DNA of 64,000 nucleotides, taken from NCBI RefSeq assembly GCF_028473605.1, contig NZ_CP097267.1, positions 1,852,501 through 1,916,500 of the forward strand, in the 5' to 3' direction. The position numbers and the translations under genes were made by a program. The notes below the pieces were generated by a model. It was not told the DNA's origin. It was given only the letters and a program-made list of their open reading frames with translations, and ran no database searches. Shown piece after piece: positions 29,470 through 38,998 of the stretch. This stretch comes from Acidovorax sp. NCPPB 3576. Lineage in GTDB: Bacteria > Pseudomonadota > Gammaproteobacteria > Burkholderiales > Burkholderiaceae_C. Position 1 is the first letter of the stretch. Each line of letters begins with the position of its first letter.

Positions 29470-30039
29470 ATGTTCCTGACCATCCCCACCATCATGACCT
29501 GGACGCGCATCGTCGCGATACCTTTGATCGTCGGGGTGTTCTACGCGCCGCTGGAGCCAGCCACACGCAATCTCATCGCCACGGTCATGTTCGTCATCTT
29601 CGCGGCGACCGACTGGCTGGATGGCTACCTTGCGCGCAAGCTCAATCAGACCTCTTCGTTCGGCGCCTTCCTCGACCCAGTGGCCGACAAGTTCCTTGTG
29701 TGTGCTTCGTTGCTCGTGCTCGTGCATCTGCAGCGGGCCGACGTCTTCGTCGCAATGATCATCATCGGCCGAGAGATTGCGATCTCGGCGCTGCGCGAGT
29801 GGATGGCGCAAATCGGTGCTTCCCGCAGTGTGGCAGTGCACATGCTGGGCAAGGTCAAGACCACGGTGCAGATGGTCGCGATTCCTTTCCTTCTCTACGA
29901 CGGACGGGTGTTCGGCGTGATCGATACCGGGGTGTGGGGTACTTGGCTCATCTGGATTGCCGCAGTACTCACCGTTTGGTCGATGGTGTACTACCTTCAA
30001 AAAGCGCTTCCGGAAATCCGTGCACGGGTCAAGAAGTGA
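29470..30039 (+). CDS. pgsA: CDP-diacylglycerol--glycerol-3-phosphate 3-phosphatidyltransferase
   Basis: 189 residues, an inner-membrane enzyme making phosphatidylglycerophosphate, the committed step to phosphatidylglycerol. The CDP-alcohol phosphotransferase motif is complete: DGYLARKLNQTSSFGAFLD continuing to PVADK, i.e. Asp51, Gly52, Ala55, Arg56, Gly65, Asp69, Asp73. Four to five hydrophobic segments flank it. It lies 54 bp after uvrC and is probably cotranscribed. Confidence 0.96.
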   Translation: MFLTIPTIMTWTRIVAIPLIVGVFYAPLEPATRNLIATVMFVIFAATDWLDGYLARKLNQTSSFGAFLDPVADKFLVCASLLVLVHLQRADVFVAMIIIGREIAISALREWMAQIGASRSVAVHMLGKVKTTVQMVAIPFLLYDGRVFGVIDTGVWGTWLIWIAAVLTVWSMVYYLQKALPEIRARVKK

Positions 30040-30387
30040 TGTCTGCCTCATCGCTTCTCTGGTGGCAGTCTGAGCGTGAAAATTCCACTCCGCAGATTGT
30101 CAATACGGGATGAGCCTATGGCCGCAACGGCGCTCAGAAAAAGCCTCCGCAAGGCCCAGCCCGCTTCACAAATGCGTCTAGAATCCGCTGCTACGCTGCC
30201 GTTGAACGGCGCACTGTATTGACACCCGGAAAGTCGATGGCTTTAATCTGACACAGCAGAATCTGCCTCCGTGTCAGCCCTTCCCCGCCTGCTTGAAGTG
30301 CTGCCTTGCCGCAGTCCGACGTGGCGCGTTTCAGAGGGCCAGATTTGCAAAAGACATTCCATCCACTCTTTTCCCGAGAGGCTTCTT
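30040..30387. other. intergenic region holding the hupB promoter
   Basis: About 350 bp between pgsA and hupB with no convincing gene. The right part contains the hupB promoter and a roughly 140-base leader. I see no further recognisable element in the left part. Confidence 0.5.
30219..30247 (+). promoter_or_regulatory. sigma-70 promoter of hupB
   Basis: A consensus -35 TTGACA (30219-30224) and a -10 TTTAAT (30242-30247) are separated by exactly 17 bp. It lies about 140 bp upstream of the hupB GTG. The strong match suits an abundant nucleoid protein. Confidence 0.75.
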
Positions 30388-30660
30388 GTGAATAAAACCG
30401 AACTGATTGAGCACATTGCTAACAACGCCGATATCTCCAAGGCTGCAGCAGCGCGAGCGCTGGAGTCCACGATCGAAGCGGTCAAGAAGACCTTGAAAAA
30501 GGGCGGTACGGTGTCTCTCGTCGGTTTTGGTACTTTTGCCGTGGGCAAGCGCGCTGCGCGCACCGGCCGTAATCCCCGTACGGGCGATACGATTAAGATC
30601 AAGGCTGCTAAAGTTCCTAAGTTCCGTCCAGGCAAGGCATTGAAGGATGCTCTGAATTGA
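30388..30660 (+). CDS. hupB: HU-type DNA-binding protein
   Basis: 90 residues, a complete HU/IHF-fold protein: [18 protein letters not shown], the [20 protein letters not shown] beta-arm with its conserved R-x-G-R-N-P, and [19 protein letters not shown] at the end. HU binds and bends DNA nonspecifically. The start is a GTG with GAGAGG six bases before it. tRNA-Val and ppiD follow, the usual arrangement in this family. Confidence 0.96.
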   Translation: MNKTELIEHIANNADISKAAAARALESTIEAVKKTLKKGGTVSLVGFGTFAVGKRAARTGRNPRTGDTIKIKAAKVPKFRPGKALKDALN

Positions 30661-30678
30661 TGGTTTATGTTTAAGGTG

Positions 30679-30754
30679 GGGTGCTTAGCTCAGTTGGTAG
30701 AGCGGCGCCCTTACAAGGCGTAGGTCGGCGGTTCGACCCCGTCAGCACCCACCA
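30679..30754 (+). tRNA. tRNA-Val (TAC)
   Basis: A 76-base cloverleaf: acceptor GGGTGCT pairs with AGCACCC, the D arm is GCTCAGTTGGTAGAGC, the anticodon loop CTTACAA gives TAC (valine), the T arm contains GGTTCGACC-type sequence and CCA is encoded. It lies 18 bp after hupB, so probably on the same transcript. Confidence 0.95.
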
Positions 30755-30760
30755 CCGAAC

Positions 30761-30790
30761 AAAAAGGCGAACGCGAGTTCGCCTTTTCTT
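30761..30790 (+). terminator. intrinsic terminator after tRNA-Val
   Basis: AAAGGCGAAC pairs with GTTCGCCTTT across GCGA, followed by a T-rich tail. It ends the hupB-tRNA-Val transcript 24 bp before the ppiD start. Confidence 0.8.
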
Positions 30791-30813
30791 TTGTCGCCAC
30801 TGAAAGATCGCAC

Positions 30814-32736
30814 ATGTTCGAATCCATCCGCAAGCACTCCAAGATCGTGATGTTCTTGCTGTTCTTGCTGATCATTCCGTCTTTTGTCTTTGTTGGCATC
30901 GACCGCAGCTACTTCTCGGGCAAAAGCCCCGTGGTGGCCCGCGTCGATGGCCATGACATCACGCAGGACGAGTGGGACAACGCCCACCGCGCCGAAATGG
31001 ATCGCATCCGCGCGCAATCTCCTACGGTGGACGCCAAACTGCTCGACACCCCCCAGGCACGCTATGCCACTTTGGAGCGCATGGTGCGGGATCGTGTGCT
31101 TCAGACCGCCGCAAAGAAGATGCACCTCATCGCCAGCGACGCGCAACTTGCCCGTACTCTGCAGGGTATTCCTGCCATCGCGAATCTCAAGCGTCCCGAT
31201 GGCACGCTGGATGCTGAAGCCTATCGTGCCATCGTGGGCGCGCAAGGGCTGACTCCAGAGGGCTTCGAAGCCAACGTGCGCCGCGACCTCTCCGTCAATC
31301 AGGTGATGTCGGGGGTGCTCGGTTCGGCATTGAGCAGCAACGCACAGTCCCAGTTGGCGCTGGATGCCTTGTACCAGCGTCGCGAAATCCAGATCGCGCG
31401 CTTCAATGCTGCCGACTTCGCAGGGAAGATCGCACCCTCGGACGCTGACCTGGAGGCCTATTACACATCGCATGCCGCGTTGTTCCAGCAGTCCGAGCAG
31501 GCCAATGTCGAATATGTGGTGCTGGACACGAACGCAGTCCAGGCCAGCATGGTGGTGAACGACGAAGACTTGCGCACTTACTACAAGCAAAATCTGGAGC
31601 GCTTGGCTGGCAAAGAAGAACGCCGTGCCAGCCACATCCTGATCAACGCGAGCAAGGATGCCTCCAAGGCGGATCGTGAGAAGGCCAAGGCCCGAGCAAC
31701 CGAGTTGCTGGAGCAGGTGCGCAAGGCGCCCGGAACGTTCGCTGAGCTGGCAAAAAAATACTCGCAGGACACCGGTTCTGCAGCCTCTGGCGGGGACCTG
31801 GATTTCTTCGGCCGCGGTGCCATGGTCAAGCCCTTTGAAGATGCCGCTTTTTCTATGAAGAAGGGCGATATCAGCAATGTGGTGGAGTCTGACTTTGGCT
31901 ATCACATCATTTTGCTGACCGACATCAAGGCACCCAAGCAACCCAGCTTTGAACAGTTGCGCCCTACGCTGGAGGCAGAGCTCAAGCAGCAGCAGGCCCA
32001 ACGCAAGTTTGCCGAAGTGGCCGAAGCCTTCACCAATGGAGTTTACGAACAGGCCGACGGTCTGCAATCCGTCGCAGACAAGTTAAAGCTCAAAGTGCAA
32101 ACCGCCAACGGCGTGACCCGGACCCCTGCGCCGGGCACGCAAGGTCCGCTGGCCAATCAGCGCTTCCTTGAAGCGCTGTTCTCGCCGGACTCCCTGGAGC
32201 ACAAGCGGAACACGGAAGCCATCGAAACCGGGCCGAGTGCTTTGGTTGCTGGGCGAATCACAGCGTACACGCCTGCACGTGCATTGCCGCTGCAAGATGT
32301 TCGCGCTCGCGTGAAGGATTTGTACGTGGCTGACAAGTCTGCCGAGATGGCTCGCAAGGAAGGGGAGGCAAAGCTGGCGGCCTGGAAGGCAGCGCCTGCG
32401 TCGGCCACGGGTCTTGCTCCTGCAGTCACTGTTTCCAGAGATCAGCCGCAGAATTTGCCCCGTGCCGTGATTGATGCCGCGTTGCAATCCAATGTGGATG
32501 CGTTGCCTTCATGGGCAGGCGTCAGCCTCGGTTCTCAGGGCTATGCTGTGTTGAAGGTTAACCGCGTGGTGCCGCGTCCTGCCCCTGATGAAGCAGCGAA
32601 CCGCCAGCAGCATCAGCAATACGCGCAGGCGACGGCTTCTGCGGAAGCGCTTGCCTATTACGAGTTGTTGAAAGACCGCTTCAAGGTCCAGTTCAAGGTG
32701 CCGCGTCCGGTGGCCGCAACTGCTGTGGAAAATTGA
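30814..32736 (+). CDS. ppiD: periplasmic folding chaperone / peptidyl-prolyl isomerase PpiD
   Basis: 640 residues, anchored in the inner membrane by one N-terminal helix (about 12-30, [19 protein letters not shown]) with the rest in the periplasm. A SurA-type chaperone region covers about 35-250, a parvulin PPIC domain about 265-370 ([58 protein letters not shown]), then a C-terminal helical region. PpiD helps outer-membrane and exported proteins fold as they leave the Sec translocon. Confidence 0.95.
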   Translation: MFESIRKHSKIVMFLLFLLIIPSFVFVGIDRSYFSGKSPVVARVDGHDITQDEWDNAHRAEMDRIRAQSPTVDAKLLDTPQARYATLERMVRDRVLQTAAKKMHLIASDAQLARTLQGIPAIANLKRPDGTLDAEAYRAIVGAQGLTPEGFEANVRRDLSVNQVMSGVLGSALSSNAQSQLALDALYQRREIQIARFNAADFAGKIAPSDADLEAYYTSHAALFQQSEQANVEYVVLDTNAVQASMVVNDEDLRTYYKQNLERLAGKEERRASHILINASKDASKADREKAKARATELLEQVRKAPGTFAELAKKYSQDTGSAASGGDLDFFGRGAMVKPFEDAAFSMKKGDISNVVESDFGYHIILLTDIKAPKQPSFEQLRPTLEAELKQQQAQRKFAEVAEAFTNGVYEQADGLQSVADKLKLKVQTANGVTRTPAPGTQGPLANQRFLEALFSPDSLEHKRNTEAIETGPSALVAGRITAYTPARALPLQDVRARVKDLYVADKSAEMARKEGEAKLAAWKAAPASATGLAPAVTVSRDQPQNLPRAVIDAALQSNVDALPSWAGVSLGSQGYAVLKVNRVVPRPAPDEAANRQQHQQYAQATASAEALAYYELLKDRFKVQFKVPRPVAATAVEN

Positions 32737-32770
32737 TCGGCATTCCTTCGGATTGTGACTAATTTATGGG

Positions 32771-32776
32771 TATAAT
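32771..32776 (+). promoter_or_regulatory. -10 box of the tRNA-His promoter
   Basis: A perfect TATAAT lies 12 bp before the mature 5' end of tRNA-His. No good -35 is visible at 16-18 bp (TTCGGA is the nearest), so only the -10 is called. Confidence 0.55.
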
Positions 32777-32787
32777 TTGAGGCTACG

Positions 32788-32863
32788 GTGGCTGTAGCTC
32801 AGTTGGTAGAGTCCAGGATTGTGATTCCTGTTGTCGTGGGTTCGAGCCCCATCAGCCACCCCA
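32788..32863 (+). tRNA. tRNA-His (GTG)
   Basis: Acceptor GTGGCTG pairs with CAGCCAC; the base before it is G (32787), as needed for the extra G-1 of histidine tRNA, pairing with C73. The anticodon loop TTGTGAT gives GTG. The D arm GCTCAGTTGGTAGAGT and T arm with GGTTCGAGCC are normal, and CCA is encoded. Confidence 0.94.
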
Positions 32864-32871
32864 AATCAGTC

Positions 32872-32905
32872 AAGCGCTGCAATCGAAAGGTTGCAGCGCT
32901 TTTTC
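32872..32905 (+). terminator. intrinsic terminator after tRNA-His
   Basis: AAGCGCTGCAA pairs perfectly with TTGCAGCGCTT across an 8-base loop and runs into TTTTCTTTTT. Confidence 0.9.
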
Positions 32906-33040
32906 TTTTTGCGCGATGTGTTGTCCCAATGTTGTGGGTTGCCGATAGGGTATCGATAAGCTGGGATCGCATAGGTTGGTCGCCTACAAAAACAGTCAGC
33001 CCACCTGTTCAGAATGGAGCAAATTCTGAAAGGGCTTGAA

Positions 33041-33289
33041 ATGCACGAGAAACACGCGCAAGAAACAGTTTTCGGGGTTGCCGACGGAGCCACCTACACG
33101 GCTGAACTGTGCTTGAGCAAAGCAGGGCACTACTACTTCATGCAGATCCAGGTGGATGGCCACAACCTGCCTGTGACCGAAAGCCATTGGCCTACTCGCG
33201 ACCAAGCTATGGTCGCTCTCACTGAATATGCGTCCGGTGCCCGAAGGCTGGACGATCCTCCGGTAGTGGGCATCCTCGCAAAAGATTGA
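33041..33289 (+). CDS. conserved hypothetical protein, 82 residues
   Basis: A small soluble protein with GATYTAELCLSKAGHYYFMQ, a predicted beta-rich start, and TRDQAMVALTEYASGARRL, probably a helix. No named domain is recognised. The ATG used has AAGGG at a good distance; an in-frame ATG at 33014 lacks one. It is a monocistronic gene between tRNA-His and the convergent ygfZ. Confidence 0.6.
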   Translation: MHEKHAQETVFGVADGATYTAELCLSKAGHYYFMQIQVDGHNLPVTESHWPTRDQAMVALTEYASGARRLDDPPVVGILAKD

Positions 33290-33351
33290 TCCAATTGCCC
33301 TTGGATGCTTTAGCCGCGCTACGGGCTCTACTCAGCCCCTTTTGAAGGCGT

Positions 33352-34269
33352 TCAGATGTCTTCAAGCAACGAATAAGGCAAGGTGTTCAATACAAATGGA
33401 ACACCTTCAATGCCGCCCACGCGCAACGACTCGCCCGCAGAGGCAATTTGGAGCGATACCAGAGCATCCATTCCTCCATCAGGGGCCTCAGCGGTTTGCA
33501 CCACTACACCGCAAGGTTGTTCCGTGTCGCTGGTGGCAAACACTTCCGACCCCACCGTGATCGGCGCGGGCGCATGAACGAGATAAGTGCGTCGTTTCAA
33601 CGTGCCACGGAATTGGCTGCGAGCTACGATCTCCTGGCCGGGATAGCAGCCCTTCTTAAAGCTCACCCCTCCAAGGGATTCGTAATTCAACATCTGAGGC
33701 ACGAACAAATCCACCAGGGGCGCAGTCAAGGTTGCCACACCACTCTGTACTTCGCTCCATTCCCATAATCCGGGCGCAAGCAAATTGCCCGCAGGCGCAG
33801 GCGCTGTGGATGGAGCAACCCATAAAGCGCGCGGGTGGCCAGCGGCAGGGTAGAGGTGCACAATGGTGGCCAGCTCTCGCATGGCCTTAGACCACGGAGG
33901 CAGTAGCACGCCGTCTGTCAGAGCTGTCAACGCCTCGCCTGCCAACCCATAGAGCGCAAAGTCTGCCGTGGCATCAGTCAATCGCGCCTTCGCACGCAGC
34001 ACGAACATGGACAGCCTTTTGAGGGTAGGGGCCAGAAGGTCGCTGCTACAAATCAGCAGCACTTCCGTGGCACTGCGTTTGAATCCAATAAAACTCGCCT
34101 GAACACGTCCTTTGGCAGAAAGGAAAGCGGCCAATCGGGCCTGATCCATGCCCAGCAGCGCGAAGTCCTGTGTCAGCTGGCCATGCAGGAAATTCGCTGC
34201 ATCTTCCCCCGCTACACGAATCACGCCGAGGTGGGATAGGGGGGCTATGCCGTTCAAGGGATAAGTCAT
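33352..34269 (-). CDS. ygfZ: folate-binding protein YgfZ (IbaG/Iba57-like)
   Basis: 305 residues of the GcvT-fold YgfZ/CAF17 family, which uses tetrahydrofolate in the upkeep of certain iron-sulfur enzymes such as MiaB. The family signature is KGCYPGQEIVARSQFRG with its essential Cys. The N-terminal LSHLGVIRVAGEDAANFLHGQLTQD and DLFVPQMLNYESLGGVSF also match. It is divergent from mltG with 46 bp between starts; this ygfZ-mltG-tmk-holB order is conserved in betaproteobacteria. Confidence 0.93.
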   Translation of the reverse strand: MTYPLNGIAPLSHLGVIRVAGEDAANFLHGQLTQDFALLGMDQARLAAFLSAKGRVQASFIGFKRSATEVLLICSSDLLAPTLKRLSMFVLRAKARLTDATADFALYGLAGEALTALTDGVLLPPWSKAMRELATIVHLYPAAGHPRALWVAPSTAPAPAGNLLAPGLWEWSEVQSGVATLTAPLVDLFVPQMLNYESLGGVSFKKGCYPGQEIVARSQFRGTLKRRTYLVHAPAPITVGSEVFATSDTEQPCGVVVQTAEAPDGGMDALVSLQIASAGESLRVGGIEGVPFVLNTLPYSLLEDI

Positions 34270-34315
34270 GGCTGAATTATGATGCCCGGTTACTTTCCTA
34301 CAGGCTGCCAAGGTT

Positions 34316-35317
34316 GTGCGTCGTTTTCTTGCGTTATTGCTAGTCATTGTTTGCGCTGCGACAGCTGCAGCGGCTTGGTGGTTGCACCAGCCGTTGCCCA
34401 TTCGCGGCGGCTTGCCATCTTCCCAATCACTCGAGTTGGCGATCGAGCCTGGCACCACGCCCCGGGGCGTCGCGCGCGATGTGGTCGCCGCTGGTGTCGA
34501 CACCGATCCGCGCTTGCTTTATGCGTGGTTCCGCCTGTCTGGCCAGGATCGTTTGATCAAGGCCGGTAATTACGAACTCCCACCAGGCACCACCCCCCGA
34601 GAGTTGCTCCAGAAACTCGTGCGTGGCGAAGAGGCCCTGCGTGCCGTTACTCTGGTGGAGGGGTGGACTTTTCGACAGGTCCGTCAGGCGCTGTCACGCG
34701 AAGACCAGTTGAAACCCGATACCAAGGGTCTGGCCGACGATGCCATCATGGCGCGGCTCGATCGCCCAGGCGTCCCGCCAGAGGGTCGTTTTTTCCCCGA
34801 TACCTACACCTACGCGAAGGGAAGCAGTGATTTGGCCTTGCTACGCCGGGCAATGCACGCCATGGATCGGCGCCTGGAAGCGGCCTGGGCGCAACGATCG
34901 GCAGACACGCCTTTGCGAAGCGCTGACGAAGCCCTCGTTCTTGCGAGCATCGTGGAGAAGGAAACGGGCCGTCCTTCCGACCGCGCACAGATCGCCGGTG
35001 TCTTCAGCAACCGATTGAAAGCGGGCATGCTGCTTCAAACGGACCCCACGGTGATTTACGGTTTGGGCGAGAAGTTCGATGGCAACCTGCGAAGACGTGA
35101 TCTGCTAGCGGACACGCCCTGGAACACCTATACCCGCCCGGGCCTGCCCCCTACGCCCATTGCCATGCCTGGGAAAGCGTCTCTGATCGCTGCTGTCCAG
35201 CCAGAGAGGACCAACGCTTTGTATTTCGTTGCAAGAGGCGATGGCACCAGCCATTTCAGCCCGACTCTCGACGAGCACAACCGGGCCGTCAACCGCTATC
35301 AGCGGAGCCAGCCCTGA
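34316..35317 (+). CDS. mltG: endolytic murein transglycosylase MltG
   Basis: 333 residues from a GTG. An N-terminal membrane helix (about 3-23, [20 protein letters not shown]) anchors a YceG domain that cuts nascent glycan strands and sets their length. The catalytic Glu lies in [10 protein letters not shown] (about 214-216). FFPDTYTY and [20 protein letters not shown] are family signatures. The stop is two bases before the tmk start, so the two genes form an operon. Confidence 0.94.
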   Translation: MRRFLALLLVIVCAATAAAAWWLHQPLPIRGGLPSSQSLELAIEPGTTPRGVARDVVAAGVDTDPRLLYAWFRLSGQDRLIKAGNYELPPGTTPRELLQKLVRGEEALRAVTLVEGWTFRQVRQALSREDQLKPDTKGLADDAIMARLDRPGVPPEGRFFPDTYTYAKGSSDLALLRRAMHAMDRRLEAAWAQRSADTPLRSADEALVLASIVEKETGRPSDRAQIAGVFSNRLKAGMLLQTDPTVIYGLGEKFDGNLRRRDLLADTPWNTYTRPGLPPTPIAMPGKASLIAAVQPERTNALYFVARGDGTSHFSPTLDEHNRAVNRYQRSQP

Positions 35318-35319
35318 CC

Positions 35320-36027
35320 ATGCCCAACGAAGCCAGAAAGTCCACCATGGAGCCAGCGGGTCGGTTCATCACATTCGAAGGCATTGACGGTGCGGGAAAG
35401 TCATCGCACATCGAGGCTCTGGCCTCGGTCTTTCGGCATCAGGGCCATACCGTCACGGTGACCCGGGAGCCCGGCGGCACCCCGCTGGCGGAGAAGATAC
35501 GCGCGCTTTTGCTGAATGACGCCATGGATGCTCTCACGGAGTCGTTGCTGGTATTCGCGGGCCGTCGCGACCATCTGAGATGCGTGATCGAGCCTGCATT
35601 GGCGAAGGGCGAGGTGGTGCTGTGCGATCGCTTCACCGACGCCACCTTTGCCTATCAAGGCAGTGGACGCGGCTTCGATACCAAATTGCTATCAATATTG
35701 GAGCAGATGGCCCAATCTGGTATTGCGCTGGATGCAAAAAAGATGCGTGATCCTGATTTGACGCTGTGGTTCGATCTCGCCCCCGGGGTTGCGGCTGCAC
35801 GCCTTGCGGATGCACGCGCGCCCGACCGTTTTGAATCCCAGCCTGCCGAGTTTTTCAGCCGGGTACGACAAGGGTACGCCGAGCGTGCATCGGCTGCGAC
35901 GCATCGTTTTGTGCGCCTGGATGCAGGGAAGGCTCGAGGCGCGGTTTGGTCGCAACTGATCGGCTCGCTCGTGCAGCGGGGCTGGTTGCCAGCGACCGCG
36001 GCAGACATTGCTGCGGATGCGCCGTGA
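35320..36027 (+). CDS. tmk: thymidylate kinase
   Basis: 235 residues. It phosphorylates dTMP to dTDP. The P-loop is [12 protein letters not shown] (about 18-29), with the DR motif in [16 protein letters not shown] and [14 protein letters not shown]. Between about residues 122 and 147 the sequence [19 protein letters not shown] reads through a copy of the interspersed repeat and appears a few residues longer than usual before [11 protein letters not shown]. An ATG nine codons in is an alternative start. The stop overlaps the holB GTG (GTGA). Confidence 0.95.
   Translation: MPNEARKSTMEPAGRFITFEGIDGAGKSSHIEALASVFRHQGHTVTVTREPGGTPLAEKIRALLLNDAMDALTESLLVFAGRRDHLRCVIEPALAKGEVVLCDRFTDATFAYQGSGRGFDTKLLSILEQMAQSGIALDAKKMRDPDLTLWFDLAPGVAAARLADARAPDRFESQPAEFFSRVRQGYAERASAATHRFVRLDAGKARGAVWSQLIGSLVQRGWLPATAADIAADAP
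35685..35745 (+). repeat. interspersed repeat copy inside tmk
   Basis: TTGCTATCAATATTGGAGCA, a gap, then TTGCGCTGGATGCAAAAAAG, matching the head and tail blocks of the repeat in earP copy 2. It is translated in frame within thymidylate kinase. Confidence 0.5.
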
Positions 36028-37028
36028 GTGGTCTTTCATCAATCGCACCGTGGATCGCGGCGCAGCGCCAGACGCTGCTGGCACAGCGAGGCCATGCATG
36101 GCTGCTGAGTGGCCCATCCGGGCTGGGCCAGTATGCGCTGGCGATGGAACTGGTTCGTGCCTGGTTGTGCGACGAGCCCACGGGTGACGGGGCATGCGGT
36201 CACTGTGGCAGTTGCCACGCGGTCGACGTCAGAACGCATGCTGATCTGTGCGTACTCATGCCTGAGACGCAAATGATGGAGCGTGCCTGGCCCCTGCCGG
36301 AAAAGGCGCAGTCTGAAATCGATGATAAAAAACGCAAGGCAAGCCGCGAGATCCGCGTCGATGCCATGCGGGATGCCGTGCAATTCGCGCAGCGCACATC
36401 TGCCCGTGGCCGTGGCAAAGCTGTGCTTGTGTACCCGGCCGAGCAGATGAACAACGTGACGGCCAATGCATTGCTCAAGACGCTGGAGGAGCCTGCGGGC
36501 GACGTGCGCTTTGTACTGGCCACCGAGGCGGCGCATCAGTTGCTGCCTACCATCCGCAGCCGCTGCCTCGGTCACTCGATGGTATGGCCCGCAGAATCCG
36601 ACATGGTGACCTGGCTGGTGCAACAAGGGCTGGAATCCGATGCTGCCAGTGCCTTTCTGCGGGCGTGCGGTGGCCGCCCCGACGACGCGCTGAGCTTGGC
36701 CCGCGCTGGACGCAGTCCGCAAGCGTGGTCGCAACTGCCCAAAGCGGTTGCCAGGGGAGATGCCACGGCATTGGCCGACGTTTCTCCGGCCCAGGCAGTG
36801 GATACCCTGCAGAAACTTTGCCATGATCTGATGGCGTGTCGGGTCGGTGCCGCGCCACGCTACTTTGTGGCTGCCGATCTGCCGCCGCCGCCGGGTATCG
36901 GGCCTTTGAGCCGCTGGGCGAAAGCGCTGGCGAAGGAGGCGCGTACTGCAGATCACCCCTTCAATGCGGGCCTCATGCTCGAAGCGCTTGTTGCCCAAGC
37001 GCGAAACACCCTACACTCGCGCCATTGA
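36024..37028 (+). CDS. holB: DNA polymerase III subunit delta prime
   Basis: 334 residues, a clamp-loader subunit. The AAA+ N-terminal domain has a degenerate P-loop (GPSGLGQYA), as expected for the non-ATPase delta prime, a zinc module ([16 protein letters not shown]), [26 protein letters not shown] broken by no gap, and the sensor [18 protein letters not shown]. The start is a GTG overlapping the tmk stop. The pilZ gene follows by 18 bp. Confidence 0.94.
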   Translation: MSGLSSIAPWIAAQRQTLLAQRGHAWLLSGPSGLGQYALAMELVRAWLCDEPTGDGACGHCGSCHAVDVRTHADLCVLMPETQMMERAWPLPEKAQSEIDDKKRKASREIRVDAMRDAVQFAQRTSARGRGKAVLVYPAEQMNNVTANALLKTLEEPAGDVRFVLATEAAHQLLPTIRSRCLGHSMVWPAESDMVTWLVQQGLESDAASAFLRACGGRPDDALSLARAGRSPQAWSQLPKAVARGDATALADVSPAQAVDTLQKLCHDLMACRVGAAPRYFVAADLPPPPGIGPLSRWAKALAKEARTADHPFNAGLMLEALVAQARNTLHSRH

Positions 37029-37046
37029 AGAAGACGCCCCAAGACC

Positions 37047-37406
37047 ATGAGCAGCCCCTCTACCGCGCCCCGTCCCAGCGTCATGCAGCTGGCCATCAAG
37101 GAGAAGGCGGCTCTGTATGCGGCTTACATCCCCCTCTTTTCCGAAGGCGGCATCTTTGTGCCTACGCAGCGCGAATACAAGCTCGGTGACGATGTCTATG
37201 TGTTATTGACGCTGCCGGAAGACACGCAGCGGTATCCCGTCGCTGGAAGGGTGGCCTGGGTGACGCCCGCCCGGGCTGCCGGCAATCGGACACAGGGTGT
37301 CGGCATCCAGTTTCCGAGGGACGAAAAATCCCGCGTTCTCAAGCTCAAGATCGAAGAGCTGCTGGGTACCAGCCTGGGATCGGATCGGCCGACCCAGACC
37401 CTCTGA
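37047..37406 (+). CDS. pilZ: PilZ-domain protein
   Basis: 119 residues consisting of one PilZ domain: LAIKEKAALYAAYIPLFSEG, GGIFVPTQREYKLGDDVYVLL, VAGRVAWVTPA, GVGIQFPRDE. The genomic place, after holB, is that of the type IV pilus protein PilZ, which lacks the N-terminal RxxxR c-di-GMP motif; none is seen here either. It is needed for pilus assembly in relatives. A terminator follows. Confidence 0.9.
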   Translation: MSSPSTAPRPSVMQLAIKEKAALYAAYIPLFSEGGIFVPTQREYKLGDDVYVLLTLPEDTQRYPVAGRVAWVTPARAAGNRTQGVGIQFPRDEKSRVLKLKIEELLGTSLGSDRPTQTL

Positions 37407-37425
37407 GGGCCCCGCGCCGTTGCCA

Positions 37426-37453
37426 TGCCGACCGTTTGCCGGTCGGCATTTTT
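37426..37453 (+). terminator. intrinsic terminator between pilZ and tatD
   Basis: TGCCGACC pairs with GGTCGGCA across a 7-base loop, followed by TTTTT. It ends only 14 bp before the tatD ATG, so tatD translation starts almost on the terminator tail. Confidence 0.8.
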
Positions 37454-37466
37454 GTTTGGATTGCGC

Positions 37467-38276
37467 ATGTTCACAGACTCCCATTGCCATCTCACCTTTC
37501 CTGATTTGGCCACCCAACTCCCTGCCATCCGCCAAGCCATGGCCGATGCCGGCGTGGATCGCGCGCTTTGCATCTGCACCACCCTGGAAGAGTTTTCCGA
37601 CGTGCATGGATTGGCCTTGGCCTACGACAATTTCTGGAGCAGCGTGGGCGTGCATCCCGACAATGAAGGCGTTACCGAACCATCCGAGCAGGACCTGCTC
37701 GACCGCGCCGCCTTGCCGAGGGTGATTGCCATCGGCGAAACCGGGCTTGACTATTTCGGCATGGAAGACCGCAAGGGCGGCCGCAGCATCGCCGATCTGG
37801 AATGGCAGCGCGATCGGTTCCGCACGCACATCCGGGCTGCTCGCAAGTGTGGCAAGCCATTGGTCATCCACACGCGAAGCGCATCGGACGATACCCTGGC
37901 TATCTTGCGCGAAGAGGGCGAAACTGGCGCTGGCAATCGGGCGGGCGGGGTCTTCCACTGCTTTACCGAGACGGCCGAAGTGGCCCGTGCTGCCCTCGAT
38001 TTGGGCTACTACATCTCGTTTTCCGGCATCGTTACCTTCAAAAGCGCCCAGCACTTGCGTGATGTGGCAGCCTTCGTGCCCTTGGACCGGATGCTCATCG
38101 AGACGGACAGCCCTTACCTCGCCCCGGTGCCCTACCGTGGCAAGACCAACAATCCGTCTTATGTTCCCTTCGTGGCGAAGCAGCTGGCCGAAGTCAAAGG
38201 GCTGCCGGTGCAGGAAGTGGCGCAGGCCACCAGCCGCAATTTCGACACCCTGTTCTTTTCTGGAGCCACCCCATGA
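37467..38276 (+). CDS. tatD: TatD-family metal-dependent hydrolase/DNase
   Basis: 269 residues, a TIM-barrel metallohydrolase. Metal ligands are visible: His6 and His8 in DSHCHL, Glu in [10 protein letters not shown], His in LVIHTR, His in VFHCFTE and Asp in [11 protein letters not shown]. YcfH/TatD proteins act as 3'-5' exonucleases in DNA repair. The stop overlaps the start of the ankyrin gene (ATGA). No ribosome site is obvious because the terminator fills the leader. Confidence 0.9.
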   Translation: MFTDSHCHLTFPDLATQLPAIRQAMADAGVDRALCICTTLEEFSDVHGLALAYDNFWSSVGVHPDNEGVTEPSEQDLLDRAALPRVIAIGETGLDYFGMEDRKGGRSIADLEWQRDRFRTHIRAARKCGKPLVIHTRSASDDTLAILREEGETGAGNRAGGVFHCFTETAEVARAALDLGYYISFSGIVTFKSAQHLRDVAAFVPLDRMLIETDSPYLAPVPYRGKTNNPSYVPFVAKQLAEVKGLPVQEVAQATSRNFDTLFFSGATP

Positions 38277-38956
38277 TGATGGTCCGCCGCCGAGTGCTGG
38301 CTTCGTTCGCTTTGGCCACTGCGGCGCTGTGCGGTGCGTGCGCGCACGCCGGAGCCTACGAGGATTTCTTCACGGCCGTGATGCGCGACGACGATTCCGG
38401 CATCACTTCTCTGGTACGTCGGGGCTTCGATCCGAATACGCGCAGCGCCAAGGGCGAGGTCGCGCTGACGCTCGCTTTGAAAGAAGGTTCCATGAGGGCT
38501 TTCGCAGCACTGATGGCGGCCAAGGGCATTAAAGTGGAGGAGCGGAACGCCAAGGATGAAAGCCCGTTGATGCTGGCTGCGATCAAAGGCAATATTGAAG
38601 CGGCCCGTGCGCTCATTGCCAAGGATGCTGATGTCAATAAAACAGGTTGGACACCGTTGCACTACGCGGCATCCGGCACCACGCCGCAGCAAGCCGTCAT
38701 CACGTCGCTGCTGCTTGAAAACCATGCCTACATCGATGCTGCCTCGCCCAACGGCACCACGCCGTTGATGATGGCCGTGAGCTATGGCACGGCCGATGTG
38801 GCCAAGCTGCTACTGGACGAAGGCGCAGATCCCACGTTGCGCAATCAGATCGGCCTGGGCGCCGCTGACTTTGCGCGCCGGGCCGATCGCAAGGACATGG
38901 AAGAACTTGTGGCGGAGGCCGTGCGCCGGCGCCAGCCTCGCCGCGGACAGTGGTAA
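38273..38956 (+). CDS. exported ankyrin-repeat protein
   Basis: 227 residues. An N-terminal signal peptide ([24 protein letters not shown]) ends near residue 25. About four ankyrin repeats follow ([72 protein letters not shown]). The C-terminal tail is Arg-rich. Ankyrin repeats bind proteins; the partner, probably periplasmic, is unknown. It is coupled to tatD by a four-base overlap and converges on msbA. Confidence 0.88.
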   Translation: MMMVRRRVLASFALATAALCGACAHAGAYEDFFTAVMRDDDSGITSLVRRGFDPNTRSAKGEVALTLALKEGSMRAFAALMAAKGIKVEERNAKDESPLMLAAIKGNIEAARALIAKDADVNKTGWTPLHYAASGTTPQQAVITSLLLENHAYIDAASPNGTTPLMMAVSYGTADVAKLLLDEGADPTLRNQIGLGAADFARRADRKDMEELVAEAVRRRQPRRGQW

Positions 38957-38998
38957 GCCGGCTAAAAGCTTAAGTCTTGCCTGTGGCGCAGTCTGTGG

